From assembly GCA_903885595.1 (NCBI GenBank), contig CAISJJ010000154.1, positions 1 to 36,693 on the forward strand: a stretch of 36,693 bases of DNA. The letters run 5' to 3'. The notes beneath the pieces are model-generated. The model did no database searches and was not told the origin of the DNA. It saw only the letters and a program-made list of their open reading frames with translations. Position numbers and translations under genes: made by a program. Of the stretch, positions 1 through 10,276 are shown in pieces (the first letter of the stretch is position 1; the number at the start of each line of letters is the position of its first letter). The stretch comes from an uncultured Bacteroidales bacterium. Its GTDB lineage: Bacteria; Bacteroidota; Bacteroidia; Bacteroidales; FEN-979.

Positions 1-2
1 AA

Positions 3-17
3 GTGTGCACGGCACAC
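3..17. repeat. short inverted repeat at window edge
   Basis: A perfect 6-bp inverted repeat (GTGTGC, 3-nt loop, GCACAC) lies just beyond the groL terminator. It has no T-run on either side. It may belong to a structure of the neighbouring gene outside the window, and nothing more can be said from here. Confidence 0.35.
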
Positions 18-19
18 AT

Positions 20-49
20 AAAAAAGCCCCGATTACTCAGGGCTTTTTT
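20..49 (-). terminator. groL terminator (possibly bidirectional)
   Basis: The stem AAAAAAGCCC / GGGCTTTTTT encloses a 10-nt loop. Read on the minus strand it follows the groL stop codon by about 17 bases and ends in a T-run. The A/T flanks are symmetric, so it could also stop transcription entering on the plus strand. Confidence 0.8.
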
Positions 50-66
50 TAAAATGTTGCAAACGG

Positions 67-1704
67 TTAGTACATATCACCCATTCCACCCATGCCAGGA
101 TTCATCGGGGGCATGGCAGGTTTTTCTTCTTTATGGGTGGCCAGAACACATTCAGTAGTCAGAAGCATGCTTGCGATAGAAGCTGCATTTTCAAGCGCTA
201 CCCTGGCTACCTTGGTAGGATCGATAACACCTGCCTGAAAGAGATTTTCATATTCATCGGTGCGTGCATTGAAGCCAAAGTCATCCTTCCCTTCTTTTAC
301 CCTCTGGACAACAACTGAACCTTCGAGGCCTGCATTCTCAACAATCTGACGCAGAGGCTCTTCCAGTGCGCGCCTTACGATGCCGATTCCGGTGGTTTCA
401 TCTTCGTTGGCACCTTTCATATTTTCGATTTCCTTTTGGGCGCGCAGGTAAGCCACACCGCCACCAGGAATGATCCCCTCTTCAATGGCTGCGCGGGTTG
501 CGTGCAGCGCATCTTCGAAGCGGTCCTTTTTCTCTTTCATTTCAACTTCAGAAGCGGCGCCAACATAGATTACTGCAACACCACCGGCCAGTTTGGCAAG
601 GCGTTCCTGCAGTTTTTCCTTATCATAGTCGGAGGTCGTGGTTCCAATCTGTGTTTTGATCTGGTTGATGCGTGCAGTAATATCGGTTTTTTTACCGCTG
701 CCATTGATGATGGTGGTATTTTCCTTGTCAATGGTAATTTTTTCGGCTTGTCCCAGGTACTGTAAAGTAGCATCTTCGAGTTTAAAGCCCTTTTCTTCGC
801 TGATAACAGTTCCACCGGTAAGTACGGCGATATCCTCCAGCATCTCCTTGCGGCGGTCACCAAATCCTGGAGCCTTTACAGCAGCTACTTTGAGGGTGCC
901 GCGAATTTTATTAACCACGAGGGTTGCAAGCGCTTCGCCTTCAACATCTTCACTAACAATGATGAGGGGGCGACCTGTCTGAACAACCTTTTCCAAAACC
1001 GGAAGCAGATCCTTCATGACGCTCACTTTTTTATCATAGATCAGAATGTATGGAGTTTCATAAACTACTTCCATCTTATCGGTATCTGTCACGAAATAGG
1101 GGCTGATATAGCCACGATCGAACTGCATACCTTCCACAACTTTCACCGTTGTTTCAATGCCTTTTGCCTCTTCGATGGTGATTACGCCCTCTTTCTTTAC
1201 TTTTCCCATGGCTTCGGCAATCATCTTTCCGATGAAGCTGTCATTGTTGGCAGAAATCGAAGCAACCTGTTCGATTTTATCCATGCTGTCGCCAACTTGC
1301 TTGGTTTGGGATTTCAATGATTTCAGAACTTCAGCTACTGCTTTGTCGATCCCGCGTTTCAGATCCATTGGATTGGCGCCAGCCGTTACATTCTTTAAAC
1401 CGGTTGTGAAGATAGCCTGAGCCAGAACTGTTGCGGTGGTTGTGCCGTCACCGGCAAGATCGCTGGTTTTGGAAGCCACTTCCTTCACCATCTGAGCGCC
1501 CATATTCTCAACGGGATCCCTCAGTTCAACTTCTTTTGCCACGGTCACACCATCCTTGGTGACGATGGGTGATCCATAGGATTTGTCAATGATGACATTG
1601 CGTCCTTTAGGACCAAGTGTCACCTTTACTGCGTTTGAAAGTTCGTCAACACCTTTCTTTAACGCTTCTCTCGCTTTTATGCTAAAGATAATATCTTTTG
1701 CCAT
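67..1704 (-). CDS. groL: GroEL chaperonin (60 kDa)
   Basis: This is the large subunit of the GroEL/GroES folding chamber, an ATP-driven cytoplasmic chaperonin. The 545 residues match the family length. The N-terminal part has the [10 protein letters not shown] and [10 protein letters not shown] nucleotide-binding motifs, followed by the apical domain, and the C-terminus is the flexible GGM tail ([12 protein letters not shown]). It lies 54 bases downstream of groES in the same direction, the usual groESL operon. The start is the ATG giving [18 protein letters not shown]. The leader is A-rich without a Shine-Dalgarno sequence, which is normal for Bacteroidota. The antisense ORFs across it are shadows of its codon bias. 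Confidence 0.98.
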   Translation of the reverse strand: MAKDIIFSIKAREALKKGVDELSNAVKVTLGPKGRNVIIDKSYGSPIVTKDGVTVAKEVELRDPVENMGAQMVKEVASKTSDLAGDGTTTATVLAQAIFTTGLKNVTAGANPMDLKRGIDKAVAEVLKSLKSQTKQVGDSMDKIEQVASISANNDSFIGKMIAEAMGKVKKEGVITIEEAKGIETTVKVVEGMQFDRGYISPYFVTDTDKMEVVYETPYILIYDKKVSVMKDLLPVLEKVVQTGRPLIIVSEDVEGEALATLVVNKIRGTLKVAAVKAPGFGDRRKEMLEDIAVLTGGTVISEEKGFKLEDATLQYLGQAEKITIDKENTTIINGSGKKTDITARINQIKTQIGTTTSDYDKEKLQERLAKLAGGVAVIYVGAASEVEMKEKKDRFEDALHATRAAIEEGIIPGGGVAYLRAQKEIENMKGANEDETTGIGIVRRALEEPLRQIVENAGLEGSVVVQRVKEGKDDFGFNARTDEYENLFQAGVIDPTKVARVALENAASIASMLLTTECVLATHKEEKPAMPPMNPGMGGMGDMY

Positions 1705-1758
1705 TGTTTTTCGTTTTTATTGTGATTGTTCTATTGTTTCTTTAATGTTTACCGACGG

Positions 1759-2037
1759 TCAGATCACTGCCACGATATCTGATTCGCGCATTATAAGGTA
1801 ATTTTCTCCATCAACGGTGATTTCTGTTCCTGCATATTTGCCATACAGAACGCTGTCACCAACTTTAACGGTCATGGGTTCATCCTTTTTACCAGGTCCT
1901 ACTGCTACAACAGTTCCTTTCTGCGGTTTTTCCTTTGCAGTATCAGGAATGATAATGCCTCCAGCTGTTTTGTCTTCAGCCGCAGCCGCTTCAACCAAAA
2001 CGCGGTCGGCCAATGGTTTAATCTTCACTTGTGCCAT
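1759..2037 (-). CDS. groES: GroES co-chaperonin (10 kDa)
   Basis: This is the lid of the GroEL chamber. The 92 residues are the standard length and the chain is recognisable throughout: [44 protein letters not shown], then the [14 protein letters not shown] strand and the terminal SDIVAVI. It is first in the groES-groL pair. No CIRCE (HrcA) inverted repeat is visible in the 200 bases upstream. A weak promoter-like TATCCTTG (minus strand, 2098-2091), one base off the Bacteroidota -7 consensus, lies about 55 bases before the start. Confidence 0.97.
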   Translation of the reverse strand: MAQVKIKPLADRVLVEAAAAEDKTAGGIIIPDTAKEKPQKGTVVAVGPGKKDEPMTVKVGDSVLYGKYAGTEITVDGENYLIMRESDIVAVI

Positions 2038-2174
2038 TTTACGTATATTTAAAAGTTAAACATTGCGAAATTCACCTTTTGAACAGGCTACAAGGATAAG
2101 TCACATTTTATGCCAAATGTTTCTGAGGGAATAAATCTGGACATTTTTTCAGTTTAACACCCTGTAAAATTAAA

Positions 2175-2204
2175 AATGTCAGATTGTGCTGACAATCTGA
2201 CATT
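2175..2204 (-). terminator. secG terminator
   Basis: This is a perfect 13-bp stem (AATGTCAGATTGT and its complement) with a 4-nt loop. On the minus strand it is followed by TTTTAATTTT. It lies about 35 bases after the secG stop, separating the lptE-TPR-secG run from groESL. Confidence 0.85.
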
Positions 2205-2239
2205 CTAATACCTGCTGACGAAGATCAGACGGGGTTCTT

Positions 2240-2566
2240 TTACTTTTGCGTTGGAGGCGCTTGAAAATCCTTTATCGGAGCGGCTTTGCTTTCGTCGATC
2301 TGTTTCTGGATTTCACTCTGGGTTGCATCCGATTTCACCTGATTTTTAGGAATGACAAAAATGGAGAAGAGACTCAGTACAAGAAGCGCTATGGCAAGTG
2401 ACCAAGTGGTTTTTTCAAGAAAATCGGCTGTTTTTCGAACACCCATAAACTGATTTGACGAAGCAAAATTTGAAGCAAGTCCACCACCTTTGGAATTCTG
2501 GACTAAAACAACCAACACCATCAACACACAGACGATCAGGATAAGCACGGAAATTAAAATGTACAT
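2240..2566 (-). CDS. secG: preprotein translocase subunit SecG
   Basis: SecG is a small subunit of the SecYEG translocon in the inner membrane. The 108-residue chain has a first membrane helix (about residues 2-22), the conserved loop VQNSKGGGLASNFASSNQFMGVRKTADFLEK, a second helix (about 55-74) and a short polar tail rich in Q, K and P. The GGGL and FLEKTTW elements are diagnostic. It sits 22 bases after the TPR-like gene and ends at a strong terminator, so it is probably the last gene of the lptE unit. Confidence 0.95.
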   Translation of the reverse strand: MYILISVLILIVCVLMVLVVLVQNSKGGGLASNFASSNQFMGVRKTADFLEKTTWSLAIALLVLSLFSIFVIPKNQVKSDATQSEIQKQIDESKAAPIKDFQAPPTQK

Positions 2567-2588
2567 AATAATTGGGTAGATTAAGTAT

Positions 2589-3575
2589 TTACGATTTCAG
2601 ATTCTCAATTTGGGCCGCAAAGTAACGACTTTTTTCTTGATTAAGCAAGGATAATTTCTGATAAATATGTACCGCCTTTGAGATATTGCCCTGGGCTGCA
2701 TATAATTTGGCCAGGGTTTCACTTACAATTTCCTCATCATCAAAGTTGCTTCGCACTGCACTATCGGACGGATTGAAAAAAACAGCTTTCGGTTTTGAAA
2801 TCTTTGGTTCTTCGGAAATAAATTTGTCAATTATCGACTCTTTCGTTTTAGGAGATAATAGAGCCGGGCTATCTGATGAAAAATATTGCAACCCATATTC
2901 CGGATGTAGAAGCGTTTTGGGCACTGATATCTCCTGGTGCTTCTCAGCATTAATCTCAGCAAGCCTTCTCTTGACTATGGCAAGCAATTCCTCATGCGTC
3001 ATCCGGGTACCAGCTTGAATTGTTACTGGAACCAAATCCTCCTCATTGCTTGAAGAGGTGGCGGTTTCGTCTGACAGTCCAGCTGAGTGGTTCGTTTCAT
3101 ACGGCAATGCCTGAAAAGCGGCAAGTTCTTCCTGTGTTATTGCGCCGAAAATTTCCGGATAGTTTTTTTCAGATGATTCTTTTCTTTCATCTGTAACATT
3201 TGGTGTGATTTGCAGTTCCGTTGTGACGGATGTCAAATCAGGGGTTGAATGAATAATCTCACTTGACTTAGGCTGCGATTCCACCGGAAAGCCAGAGACT
3301 GCCGCAACAAGGGAAGAATTTACATCGGGAGTAGATTTTTTGCGGGCCGATTCAATCAACTCCCTGAGCATCCTTCGATCGCCAGCATATGCAGCTGCCT
3401 TCTTCAATTGCACCGGATACTGCAGATTCTCTTCCCTGTATAGGTTATAGGTGTATAATAGCTGTCCTGCCTGACAATATGGATATCGCTTAATGACTTC
3501 TTCCAGCATTTTAATACTCTGGGCATTGGTGATCCCGGGGTTTTTAACAAATTCAGAAAATTGCTGGCGATTCAT
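2589..3575 (-). CDS. uncharacterised protein with C-terminal TPR-like repeat
   Basis: This 328-residue soluble protein has no signal peptide or membrane helix. The N-terminus (MNRQQFSEFVKNPGITN, then EEVIKRYPYCQAGQLLYTY) and the C-terminus (ETLAKLYAAQGNISKAVHIYQKLSLLNQEKSRYF) look like helical TPR-type segments. The middle (about residues 85-210) is low-complexity, rich in S, T, E and P, and probably disordered. It lies between lptE and secG, a neighbourhood I associate with Bacteroidota. A scaffold role in envelope biogenesis is only a guess from context. Confidence 0.85.
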   Translation of the reverse strand: MNRQQFSEFVKNPGITNAQSIKMLEEVIKRYPYCQAGQLLYTYNLYREENLQYPVQLKKAAAYAGDRRMLRELIESARKKSTPDVNSSLVAAVSGFPVESQPKSSEIIHSTPDLTSVTTELQITPNVTDERKESSEKNYPEIFGAITQEELAAFQALPYETNHSAGLSDETATSSSNEEDLVPVTIQAGTRMTHEELLAIVKRRLAEINAEKHQEISVPKTLLHPEYGLQYFSSDSPALLSPKTKESIIDKFISEEPKISKPKAVFFNPSDSAVRSNFDDEEIVSETLAKLYAAQGNISKAVHIYQKLSLLNQEKSRYFAAQIENLKS

Positions 3576-3690
3576 GTGTTAATAATTTTGACTTCAGTGG
3601 TCACATGGAATACCCATAAATTAACATTCACGGTTGGTATAAACGTCGTCCATATGGGCATTTCATATTGATTAATCCTCTTGTTCAGGA

Positions 3691-4194
3691 TTACCAGTTC
3701 ACAACGGCCTTATTAAAAATATCCTGAACAAGCTGATCAGTAATGTCTTTTATTAAAAGATCCTGCACAGCCGAAAGATTATAAGAGCTGGCGTAATCCT
3801 GGTAACGTGAAAATGTAGTTTCCCAATTCTGTTTCGGATCGGTCTTGTTGATAAACTTTACGTTAACAGAAATGGTAAGTCTGTTCATTGCAGCAGTTTC
3901 GTTACCCTGGATGGCGACAGGCTGAACAACATACTGGGTTATTGTTCCGTCGAGACTAAGATCGCCACCCCTGTCGACCAGTACAAGGTTTGTTTGTCCG
4001 GTAAAGTAATCCCACAGTGCTTCAGTAAGTGTACGCGACAGGGTAGGAACCACCAGTGATGCATTATTCTGAATATTGGCAATTGATACGGTCTTTACAC
4101 TCGGAGAAATTGATGCTCCGGTGAATGAATAACTTACACGACAGGATGGCAGGAAAAGAAAAACGGATAGTATTACGGGCAATACCCATGGCAT
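3691..4194 (-). CDS. lptE: LptE family lipoprotein (LPS assembly)
   Basis: LptE is the outer-membrane lipoprotein that plugs LptD during LPS insertion. The sequence has a hydrophobic leader ending in a lipobox (FLFLPSC), then VSYSFTGASISPSVKTVSIANIQNNASLVVPTLSRTLTEAL, characteristic of the Bacteroidota form. The start is uncertain. The longest frame begins at 4512 but overlaps the sigma-54 regulator and adds an unlikely N-terminus. The ATG at 4194 gives 167 residues but a leader without basic residues. A GTG at 4233 gives 180 residues with a more normal charged n-region and also clears the upstream gene (stop at 4268). Confidence 0.88.
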   Translation of the reverse strand: MPWVLPVILSVFLFLPSCRVSYSFTGASISPSVKTVSIANIQNNASLVVPTLSRTLTEALWDYFTGQTNLVLVDRGGDLSLDGTITQYVVQPVAIQGNETAAMNRLTISVNVKFINKTDPKQNWETTFSRYQDYASSYNLSAVQDLLIKDITDQLVQDIFNKAVVNW

Positions 4195-4267
4195 GAAATG
4201 GAAGAGAGAATTCCGGTGAAAGAGCGCGTTCACAACTTGTTCAATTGATAAACAAAGATAGGCAAAT

Positions 4268-5497
4268 TTACTCGATGTTATATTCCTTGATCTTGCGGTA
4301 CAAAGTCCGCTCTGAAATACCCAGCTCTTTTGCGGCATCCTTACGCTTGCCCTCGTGCCGGATGAGAGCCCGTTTAATAAAATCAATCTCCTTTTTTTCA
4401 AGTGAAAGCGACTCCTCAATTTCCTCGGGTTCCTGTATTGGCTCCTGTTCTGAAAACCGCTTGTCGGGACGATGTACGATAATAGGCTGAGCCGGCTCCT
4501 TTCCCTCCTCAAAATCCTTGTAGAGCCTTTTGATCAGGTGGGTGTTCTCTCCAAGGTTGTTGCTGATATCATCATCATTTTGCATGAGGTTCATCACAAG
4601 TTGTTTCAGATCGTTCATGTCTTTCTTCATGTCGAAAAGAACCTTATACAGCAATTCGCGTTCATTGAATTTTGAACTGTCTTCTCCTTTGTACAAAACC
4701 GGAAGTTCACTCGATTGGCTTTGCGGCATATAGTTAATCAGGTCGGCAGCTTCGATCACCCTGCTTTTTTCGATAATGGAAATTTGCTCAGTCAGGTTCT
4801 TAAGCTGTCGGATATTTCCCGGCCACCGATAATTCCTGAGTATTTGCTGGCCATCATCATCAAGCTGAATGGACGGCATCCTGTATTTCTCTGCAGCATC
4901 AGAAGCAAATTTTCTGAAAAGAAGATAAATATCCTCTTTTCGTTCACGGAGTGCAGGAACAAGAATGGGAACAGTGTTTAACCGATAGTACAGGTCCTGC
5001 CGGAACTTTCCGCTGGAAATAGCATCGGGAATGTTTACATTGGTTGCCCCCACCACCCTTACATTGGTTTTGAGTACCTTGGAAGAACCAACGCGCATAA
5101 ATTCGCCGGATTCTAACACGCGTAAGAGTCGTACCTGGGTTCCAAGGGGTAATTCTGCAACCTCATCCAGGAAAATAGTACCCCCATCCACAACTTCAAA
5201 ATAACCCTTGCGGGCTTCATGGGCCCCGGTAAAAGATCCCTTCTCATGTCCGAAAAGTTCCGAATCAATCGTCCCTTCAGGGATTGCGCCACAGTTGACC
5301 GCAATGTAAGGGCCATGTTTTCTTGCACTCAACTGATGGATGATTTTCGGAAAAAACTCCTTTCCTGTACCACTTTCTCCGCTGATCAGCACGGTGATGT
5401 CGGTAGCGGCAACCTGGCGAGCAATATCAATGGCACGGTCAAGTAAAGGAGAATTTCCGATAATGCCAAAGCGTTGCTTTATTGACTGGATATCCAT
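4268..5497 (-). CDS. sigma-54-dependent transcriptional activator without receiver domain
   Basis: This bacterial enhancer-binding protein remodels sigma-54 RNA polymerase with ATP. Visible parts are an AAA+ domain starting almost at residue 1 (Walker A GESGTGKE at 40-47, the sigma-54 loop as GSFTGA at 87-92, Walker B GGTIFLDE at 105-112), a variable acidic linker (about 265-360), and a C-terminal Fis-type helix-turn-helix ([21 protein letters not shown]). At 409 residues it lacks the usual N-terminal receiver or GAF sensor. The loop has S in place of A in GAFTGA. It is 8 bases after pheT and just upstream of lptE, so it may be co-transcribed with both. Its targets are unknown. Confidence 0.94.
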   Translation of the reverse strand: MDIQSIKQRFGIIGNSPLLDRAIDIARQVAATDITVLISGESGTGKEFFPKIIHQLSARKHGPYIAVNCGAIPEGTIDSELFGHEKGSFTGAHEARKGYFEVVDGGTIFLDEVAELPLGTQVRLLRVLESGEFMRVGSSKVLKTNVRVVGATNVNIPDAISSGKFRQDLYYRLNTVPILVPALRERKEDIYLLFRKFASDAAEKYRMPSIQLDDDGQQILRNYRWPGNIRQLKNLTEQISIIEKSRVIEAADLINYMPQSQSSELPVLYKGEDSSKFNERELLYKVLFDMKKDMNDLKQLVMNLMQNDDDISNNLGENTHLIKRLYKDFEEGKEPAQPIIVHRPDKRFSEQEPIQEPEEIEESLSLEKKEIDFIKRALIRHEGKRKDAAKELGISERTLYRKIKEYNIE

Positions 5498-5505
5498 ACT
5501 GTATT

Positions 5506-7980
5506 TTATCTGATCTGTGCCTGGAGCTGCTGGTTCAGGACTTTGATAATCCTTTCCATGGTTTTTTCGATTTCTTTGTCAGTCAGGGTTTTTTCATCAT
5601 CCTGTAAAATAAAACTGACGGCATATGATTTTTTTCCTGCGTCAATTTTATCTCCTTCGTACACATCAAATAGCCCCACCTTTTTAAGAAGTTTTTTTTC
5701 AGTCTGATAAGCCAGCTTTTCTATCTGATCGAATGTAACTTCCTGATCGATAAGCAAGGCAAGATCGCGCCTGACTTCAGGGAATTTTGGAATTCCCCTG
5801 TACTGTGTCTCTTTTCCGGAAATAAGTGAAAACATCAGATCCCAATTAACCTCTGCATACAGCACCGGTTGTCTGCAATCAAATGCCCTCATTACCTGTT
5901 GATTGATATAACCAAGAGTAAATATGCTTTCATCTTTTATTGTATAACTCAGACCATCGGAAATCTGGCTTGATTTGAACGGCTGGATCTTCCATTTATC
6001 CGGTGAGATGGATAATTTTTTTACGATTGATTCCAGCCTGCCTTTCAATTCAAAGAAATCAACCTGATTATCCTGTGTATTCCAGCTTTCGGGTTGTGCA
6101 CGGCCGGTAATGAGCAATGCCAGGTGATTTTCCTCATGGTATCCGGGAATTGGGTCGGTTTTATCACTTGCGATTTTGTATACTTTCCCGAATTCAAACA
6201 TCTTCAGATCAGAATTTTTCCGGTTCTGATTATATACAACGCTTTCAAGTGCGCCATAAAGCAATGTCTGCCTCATTACGTCGAGATCGCGGCTAATCGG
6301 ATTCAACATTTTCACGCATTGTTCAAGTGGAAAATCCGGATTATCTGCATAATAGGTTGATTTGGACAGGGAATTATTCATGATTTCACAAAAACCATTG
6401 GCAGCCAGATAATCTGAAACCATATTCTGTGCTTTTTCCGGATCGGGACTTATGGAATATGACAGCGAGGCTCTGACTTCATCCTGAATATCAATGTTGT
6501 TATAACCATAAACACGTAAAACCTCTTCAATCACATCGGCTTCACGTGTTACATCCACCTTAAAACCAGGCACTTTCAGTTTCAATCCTGCTGAAGATTC
6601 CCTCTCCTCTAAGATCCCGATGCCAAGGTCGGCCAAGATGTTTTTCACTACATCATGTGGTATGGCCTTGCCGATCAGGCGATCGACGTTTTCATAAGAA
6701 AGTTCAACGATAACCGGAGGAAAAGGAGCAGGATAAACATCGGTAATCCCTGATGAGATCTGGCCACCAGCGATCTCCCTGATCATTACAGCCGCACGTT
6801 TCAGTGCATCAACAGTAATATCGTAGTTTGCGCCACGTTCAAAACGGAACGAAGCATCTGTTTGCAATCCATGATATCGTGATGTCTTGCGGATATGAAC
6901 GGGATCGAAATAGGCGCTTTCGAGAAATACATTCGTGGTTGAACTGGTCACTCCCGATTTGATGCCACCAAAAACACCGGCAATACACATGGGCTCCATG
7001 GCATTGCAAATCATCAGGTCGTTTCCGGAAAGTTCACGTTCAACATTGTCCAACGTAATAAACTTTGTTCCTTCTGGATATTTTTTTATTATGACCCGAT
7101 TCCCGGATATCTGATCACAATCAAAGGCATGCAACGGTTGTCCAAGTTCCATAAGAATGAAATTGGTGATGTCAACAATGTTGTTGATTGGACGCAATCC
7201 AATCGACATCAGTCGGTTCTTCAACCATGCAGGTGATTCATTTACCGTAATGCCTGAAACTGTGATTCCGCTGTATCGCGGACAGGCCTTTGGGTCTTCA
7301 ATAATTATATCAACAGGCCTGTCATTATTATCAATGCTGAAGGCAGAAATATCAGGAAGTAAGAGATGATTTTGCTGCATGGCCTCCCCCTTACTCCTGC
7401 CAAAATTGTTAACTACTGCAACCAGGTCGCGCGCCACCCCAACATGAGAGGCTGCATCAGCGCGGTTGGGTGTCAGCCCGATGGTGAAGGTAAAATCCTC
7501 CTCAACATTAAAATATTCACATGCCGGCATACCAACCTGAGCTTCAGGATCAAGGACCAGGATCCCCGCATGCGAAGAACCAATTCCAAGCTCATCTTCA
7601 GCGCAAATCATGCCTTCTGATACTTCGCCCCTGATTTTAGCAGGTTGAAGTGTCAATTCCTTCTCATTGAAATACAACGTGGTTCCTATCGTTGCAACGG
7701 CTACTTTCTGACCCTTTGCAACGTTGGCTGCGCCACAAACGATTCTAAGTGGTTCAACATTTCCGACATTTACGGTGGTAAGACTGAGATGGTCGGAATT
7801 AGGATGTTTCACACAGGTTAAAACCTCCCCGATTAGTATGCCTTTTAACCCACCCTTTACCGTTTGAAACTGATCAATACCTTCAACCTCCAGTCCACAC
7901 CCGGTTAGAATTTCCGCCACCTTGTCAGGTGAATAATCGATATCGTGATATTGCTTAAGCCAGTTATAGGAAATTTTCAT
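5506..7980 (-). CDS. pheT: phenylalanine-tRNA ligase beta subunit
   Basis: This is the beta chain of the alpha2-beta2 enzyme that charges tRNA-Phe. The 824 residues are full length. Order of parts: N-terminal [11 protein letters not shown], an EMAP/OB-type tRNA-binding domain (about 40-150, with [16 protein letters not shown]), the B3/B4 editing domain (about 215-390, with [10 protein letters not shown] and FDCDQISGN), the B5 domain, the core domain, and a C-terminal ferredoxin-fold anticodon-binding domain (about 730-824, [15 protein letters not shown]). pheS is not in the window. A TACTTTTG promoter box lies 22 bases upstream, so the gene can begin its own transcript. Confidence 0.98.
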   Translation of the reverse strand: MKISYNWLKQYHDIDYSPDKVAEILTGCGLEVEGIDQFQTVKGGLKGILIGEVLTCVKHPNSDHLSLTTVNVGNVEPLRIVCGAANVAKGQKVAVATIGTTLYFNEKELTLQPAKIRGEVSEGMICAEDELGIGSSHAGILVLDPEAQVGMPACEYFNVEEDFTFTIGLTPNRADAASHVGVARDLVAVVNNFGRSKGEAMQQNHLLLPDISAFSIDNNDRPVDIIIEDPKACPRYSGITVSGITVNESPAWLKNRLMSIGLRPINNIVDITNFILMELGQPLHAFDCDQISGNRVIIKKYPEGTKFITLDNVERELSGNDLMICNAMEPMCIAGVFGGIKSGVTSSTTNVFLESAYFDPVHIRKTSRYHGLQTDASFRFERGANYDITVDALKRAAVMIREIAGGQISSGITDVYPAPFPPVIVELSYENVDRLIGKAIPHDVVKNILADLGIGILEERESSAGLKLKVPGFKVDVTREADVIEEVLRVYGYNNIDIQDEVRASLSYSISPDPEKAQNMVSDYLAANGFCEIMNNSLSKSTYYADNPDFPLEQCVKMLNPISRDLDVMRQTLLYGALESVVYNQNRKNSDLKMFEFGKVYKIASDKTDPIPGYHEENHLALLITGRAQPESWNTQDNQVDFFELKGRLESIVKKLSISPDKWKIQPFKSSQISDGLSYTIKDESIFTLGYINQQVMRAFDCRQPVLYAEVNWDLMFSLISGKETQYRGIPKFPEVRRDLALLIDQEVTFDQIEKLAYQTEKKLLKKVGLFDVYEGDKIDAGKKSYAVSFILQDDEKTLTDKEIEKTMERIIKVLNQQLQAQIR

Positions 7981-8001
7981 TCTTCTTACAGATTAAGGGG
8001 A

Positions 8002-8009
8002 CAAAAGTA
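8002..8009 (-). promoter_or_regulatory. predicted -7 box for pheT
   Basis: TACTTTTG on the minus strand matches the Bacteroidota consensus TAnnTTTG exactly and ends 21 bases before the pheT ATG, in the spacer after recG. No convincing -33 TTG is visible at the usual distance. Confidence 0.5.
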
Positions 8010-8028
8010 GCAATAAAAATAATAACAT

Positions 8029-10134
8029 CTAGGAGATCAGCCCCCAATTTTGCTTCTTGCGGTCAATCTGGAGGAGATGTTGTGCCAGAATGTCATTTTC
8101 TTTTTTTATCAGTGTTGGATCATTTTGAATGATCTCTGTTGCCACATTTCTGGCATATTTTAATATTTTTTCATCTTTTACGATATCTGCAATCCTTAAA
8201 TCAAGAATACCGCTCTGTTGTGTCCCCTGCAGATCGCCCGGACCCCGGAGTTGCAAATCGGTTTCTGCGATTTCAAATCCATCCGTTGTGCGAACCATGG
8301 TTGCAATACGTTTGCGGGCCTCGGCCGAAAGTTCATATCTGCTCATGAGGATGCAGTAGGACTGGTCACTTCCCCTTCCAACCCGGCCACGCAACTGATG
8401 AAGCTGGGAAAGTCCGAATCGTTCTGCGTTTTCAATAACCATCACGGAGGCGTTGGGAACGTCGACCCCAACTTCGATCACAGTTGTTGCCACCATGATC
8501 TGGGTTTGATGTTCAAGAAACCGTTTCATTTCTGCATCCTTTTCCTGCTGCTTCATCTGGCCGTGAACCATACTTACAGCATAGGCCGGTGGCGGGAACT
8601 CAGTCACAATATGCTTAAATCCTTCAATCAGGTTTTTCAGGTCGAGGGTTTCCGATTCCTGAATTAATGGGAATACAATATAAACCTGCCTGCCTTCACG
8701 GATCTTCGTCCTGATAAAATTGAAAACCTTATTTTGTTCGGGTTCATAAACGTGTTTAGTGACAATTGCTTTCCGGCCAGGTGGCATTTCATCAATAACT
8801 GAGGTATCAAGATCACCATATAGTGTCATTGCGAGTGTGCGTGGAATTGGTGTAGCAGTCATCACCAGCACATGTGGCGTAATTATATTCTTTCCCCACA
8901 ATTTTGCCCGCTGGGCTACTCCAAAACGATGTTGCTCATCAATAACGACAAATCCAAGTTGTTTAAACTGAACATTCTCTTCAAGCAGGGCATGAGTGCC
9001 AATGAGAATCTGAACATGGCCATTTTGCAACTCTTCCAGAACTTCACGCCGCTCAATTTGTCTGGTTGATCCGGTCAGCAATTTAACCGATACATTCAAC
9101 CCTTTGAGCATTGCCGAAATAGTGTTAAAGTGTTGTCGTGCCAGAATTTCTGTCGGAGCCATCAGGCAACTCTGATATTGATTGTCGAGTGCGATGAGCA
9201 TGGTCATCAACGCAACAAGGGTCTTCCCGCTGCCCACATCTCCCTGCAGCAACCGGTTCATCTGGCTTCCTGAACCCAGGTCGGCCCTGATCTCCCTGAT
9301 TACACGCTTTTGAGCATTGGTCAGTTCAAAGGTAAGGTGGTGATGGTAAAACTGATTCACATAATCCCCTACCTTCAGAAACCGATGACCTTCATGCTTT
9401 TTAAGCCGTAATGATCTTTGCCTGGCCAAACGCAACTGAATGAAAAACAATTCTTCAAACTTCAGTCGAGTCTCCGCCTTTTTAAGCAATTCAGGGGTCA
9501 TTGGGAAGTGTACGTTTATAAAAGCTTCCTGGCGGTTAAGCAGGCGAAGATTGTGCAGTATATCAGGCGTCAGATTCTCAGAGACTGAAAACTTTTCATG
9601 AAGGATGAGAATTTTCATCAATTTTGCGATCCCCCTGGAATCCAATCCTTTTGATTTAAGTTTCTCGGTTGAATTATAAACCGGCCTGATTTTTTCACTT
9701 AAGGGAATCGGCTCAACCGGAAGAATCTCCAACTCAGGGTGGGAAATATTCCACCGGCCATTAAAGAGAGTTGGTTTTCCAAAGACAACATACTCCTGTT
9801 GCGGGGTGAGCATCTCCGAGACCCACCGTATTCCCTGAAACCAGATCAGATCCAGTTCCCCGCTCTCATCACGAACGGTTGCCACCAGACGCTGAAGTCG
9901 TTGCGAACCGATGGTTTGAATCCGGATCATTTTGGCTTTTAGCTGAATATAGGATGAGTCTTCCCTGATTTCAGCGATAAGATAAAACTTACTCCGGTCA
10001 ACATATCTGAACGGAAACCAAGTAAGCAGTTCCCCAAAAGTACTGATATTCAACTCACTTTTCAGTAAATCAGCCCTGGCCGGTCCAACGCTTTTAAGAA
10101 ATTCAACCGGTGTTTCAAGAAAGGATGCTGCCAT
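8029..10134 (-). CDS. recG: ATP-dependent DNA helicase RecG
   Basis: RecG remodels stalled replication forks and branch-migrates Holliday junctions. The 701-residue chain has the N-terminal wedge/OB domain (about 1-200), then the helicase core with Walker A GDVGSGKT (298-305), APTEILA, the DEQH box (399-402), MTATPIPRT, and motif VI region LHQLRGRVGRG. The C-terminal part contains GDLQGTQQSG, typical of RecG. It starts at MAASFLETPVEFLKSVGPAR. An exact TACTTTTG promoter box lies 24 bases upstream, between it and the gldN terminator, so it is probably transcribed separately from the T9SS genes. Confidence 0.98.
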   Translation of the reverse strand: MAASFLETPVEFLKSVGPARADLLKSELNISTFGELLTWFPFRYVDRSKFYLIAEIREDSSYIQLKAKMIRIQTIGSQRLQRLVATVRDESGELDLIWFQGIRWVSEMLTPQQEYVVFGKPTLFNGRWNISHPELEILPVEPIPLSEKIRPVYNSTEKLKSKGLDSRGIAKLMKILILHEKFSVSENLTPDILHNLRLLNRQEAFINVHFPMTPELLKKAETRLKFEELFFIQLRLARQRSLRLKKHEGHRFLKVGDYVNQFYHHHLTFELTNAQKRVIREIRADLGSGSQMNRLLQGDVGSGKTLVALMTMLIALDNQYQSCLMAPTEILARQHFNTISAMLKGLNVSVKLLTGSTRQIERREVLEELQNGHVQILIGTHALLEENVQFKQLGFVVIDEQHRFGVAQRAKLWGKNIITPHVLVMTATPIPRTLAMTLYGDLDTSVIDEMPPGRKAIVTKHVYEPEQNKVFNFIRTKIREGRQVYIVFPLIQESETLDLKNLIEGFKHIVTEFPPPAYAVSMVHGQMKQQEKDAEMKRFLEHQTQIMVATTVIEVGVDVPNASVMVIENAERFGLSQLHQLRGRVGRGSDQSYCILMSRYELSAEARKRIATMVRTTDGFEIAETDLQLRGPGDLQGTQQSGILDLRIADIVKDEKILKYARNVATEIIQNDPTLIKKENDILAQHLLQIDRKKQNWGLIS

Positions 10135-10157
10135 GCCAGTAATTAATCAAATTATCG

Positions 10158-10165
10158 CAAAAGTA
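10158..10165 (-). promoter_or_regulatory. predicted -7 box for recG
   Basis: TACTTTTG on the minus strand is the same octamer as before pheT and fits TAnnTTTG exactly. It ends 23 bases before the recG ATG and follows the gldN terminator, as expected for a new transcription unit. Confidence 0.5.
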
Positions 10166-10206
10166 GGAAATTTAGGATGCCGACTGGCCCATTCGAACAA
10201 CAAAAA

Positions 10207-10234
10207 AGGCCATCCCGTTTCGCAGGGACAGCCT
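10207..10234 (-). terminator. gldN terminator (end of T9SS operon)
   Basis: On the minus strand, AGGCTGTCCC pairs with GGGATGGCCT over 10 bp (two G-U pairs) around an 8-nt loop, followed by TTTTTTG. It lies about 43 bases after the gldN stop. The G-U pairs exist only in the minus-strand RNA, so it is oriented for gldN. Confidence 0.8.
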
Positions 10235-10276
10235 CACTTTTTTTTTATAGATCCGGGCGCTCCGAACCAACCCGGT

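Noticed and set aside
133..1801. Several antisense open frames across groL
   Set aside because: groL is an unmistakable full-length chaperonin. The opposite-strand frames have no recognisable domains and arise from its codon bias.
4195..4512. N-terminal extension of lptE up to an ATG at 4512
   Set aside because: It would overlap more than 240 bases of the sigma-54 regulator and place a basic, serine-rich stretch before the lipoprotein signal. The start at 4194 or GTG 4233 is far more likely.
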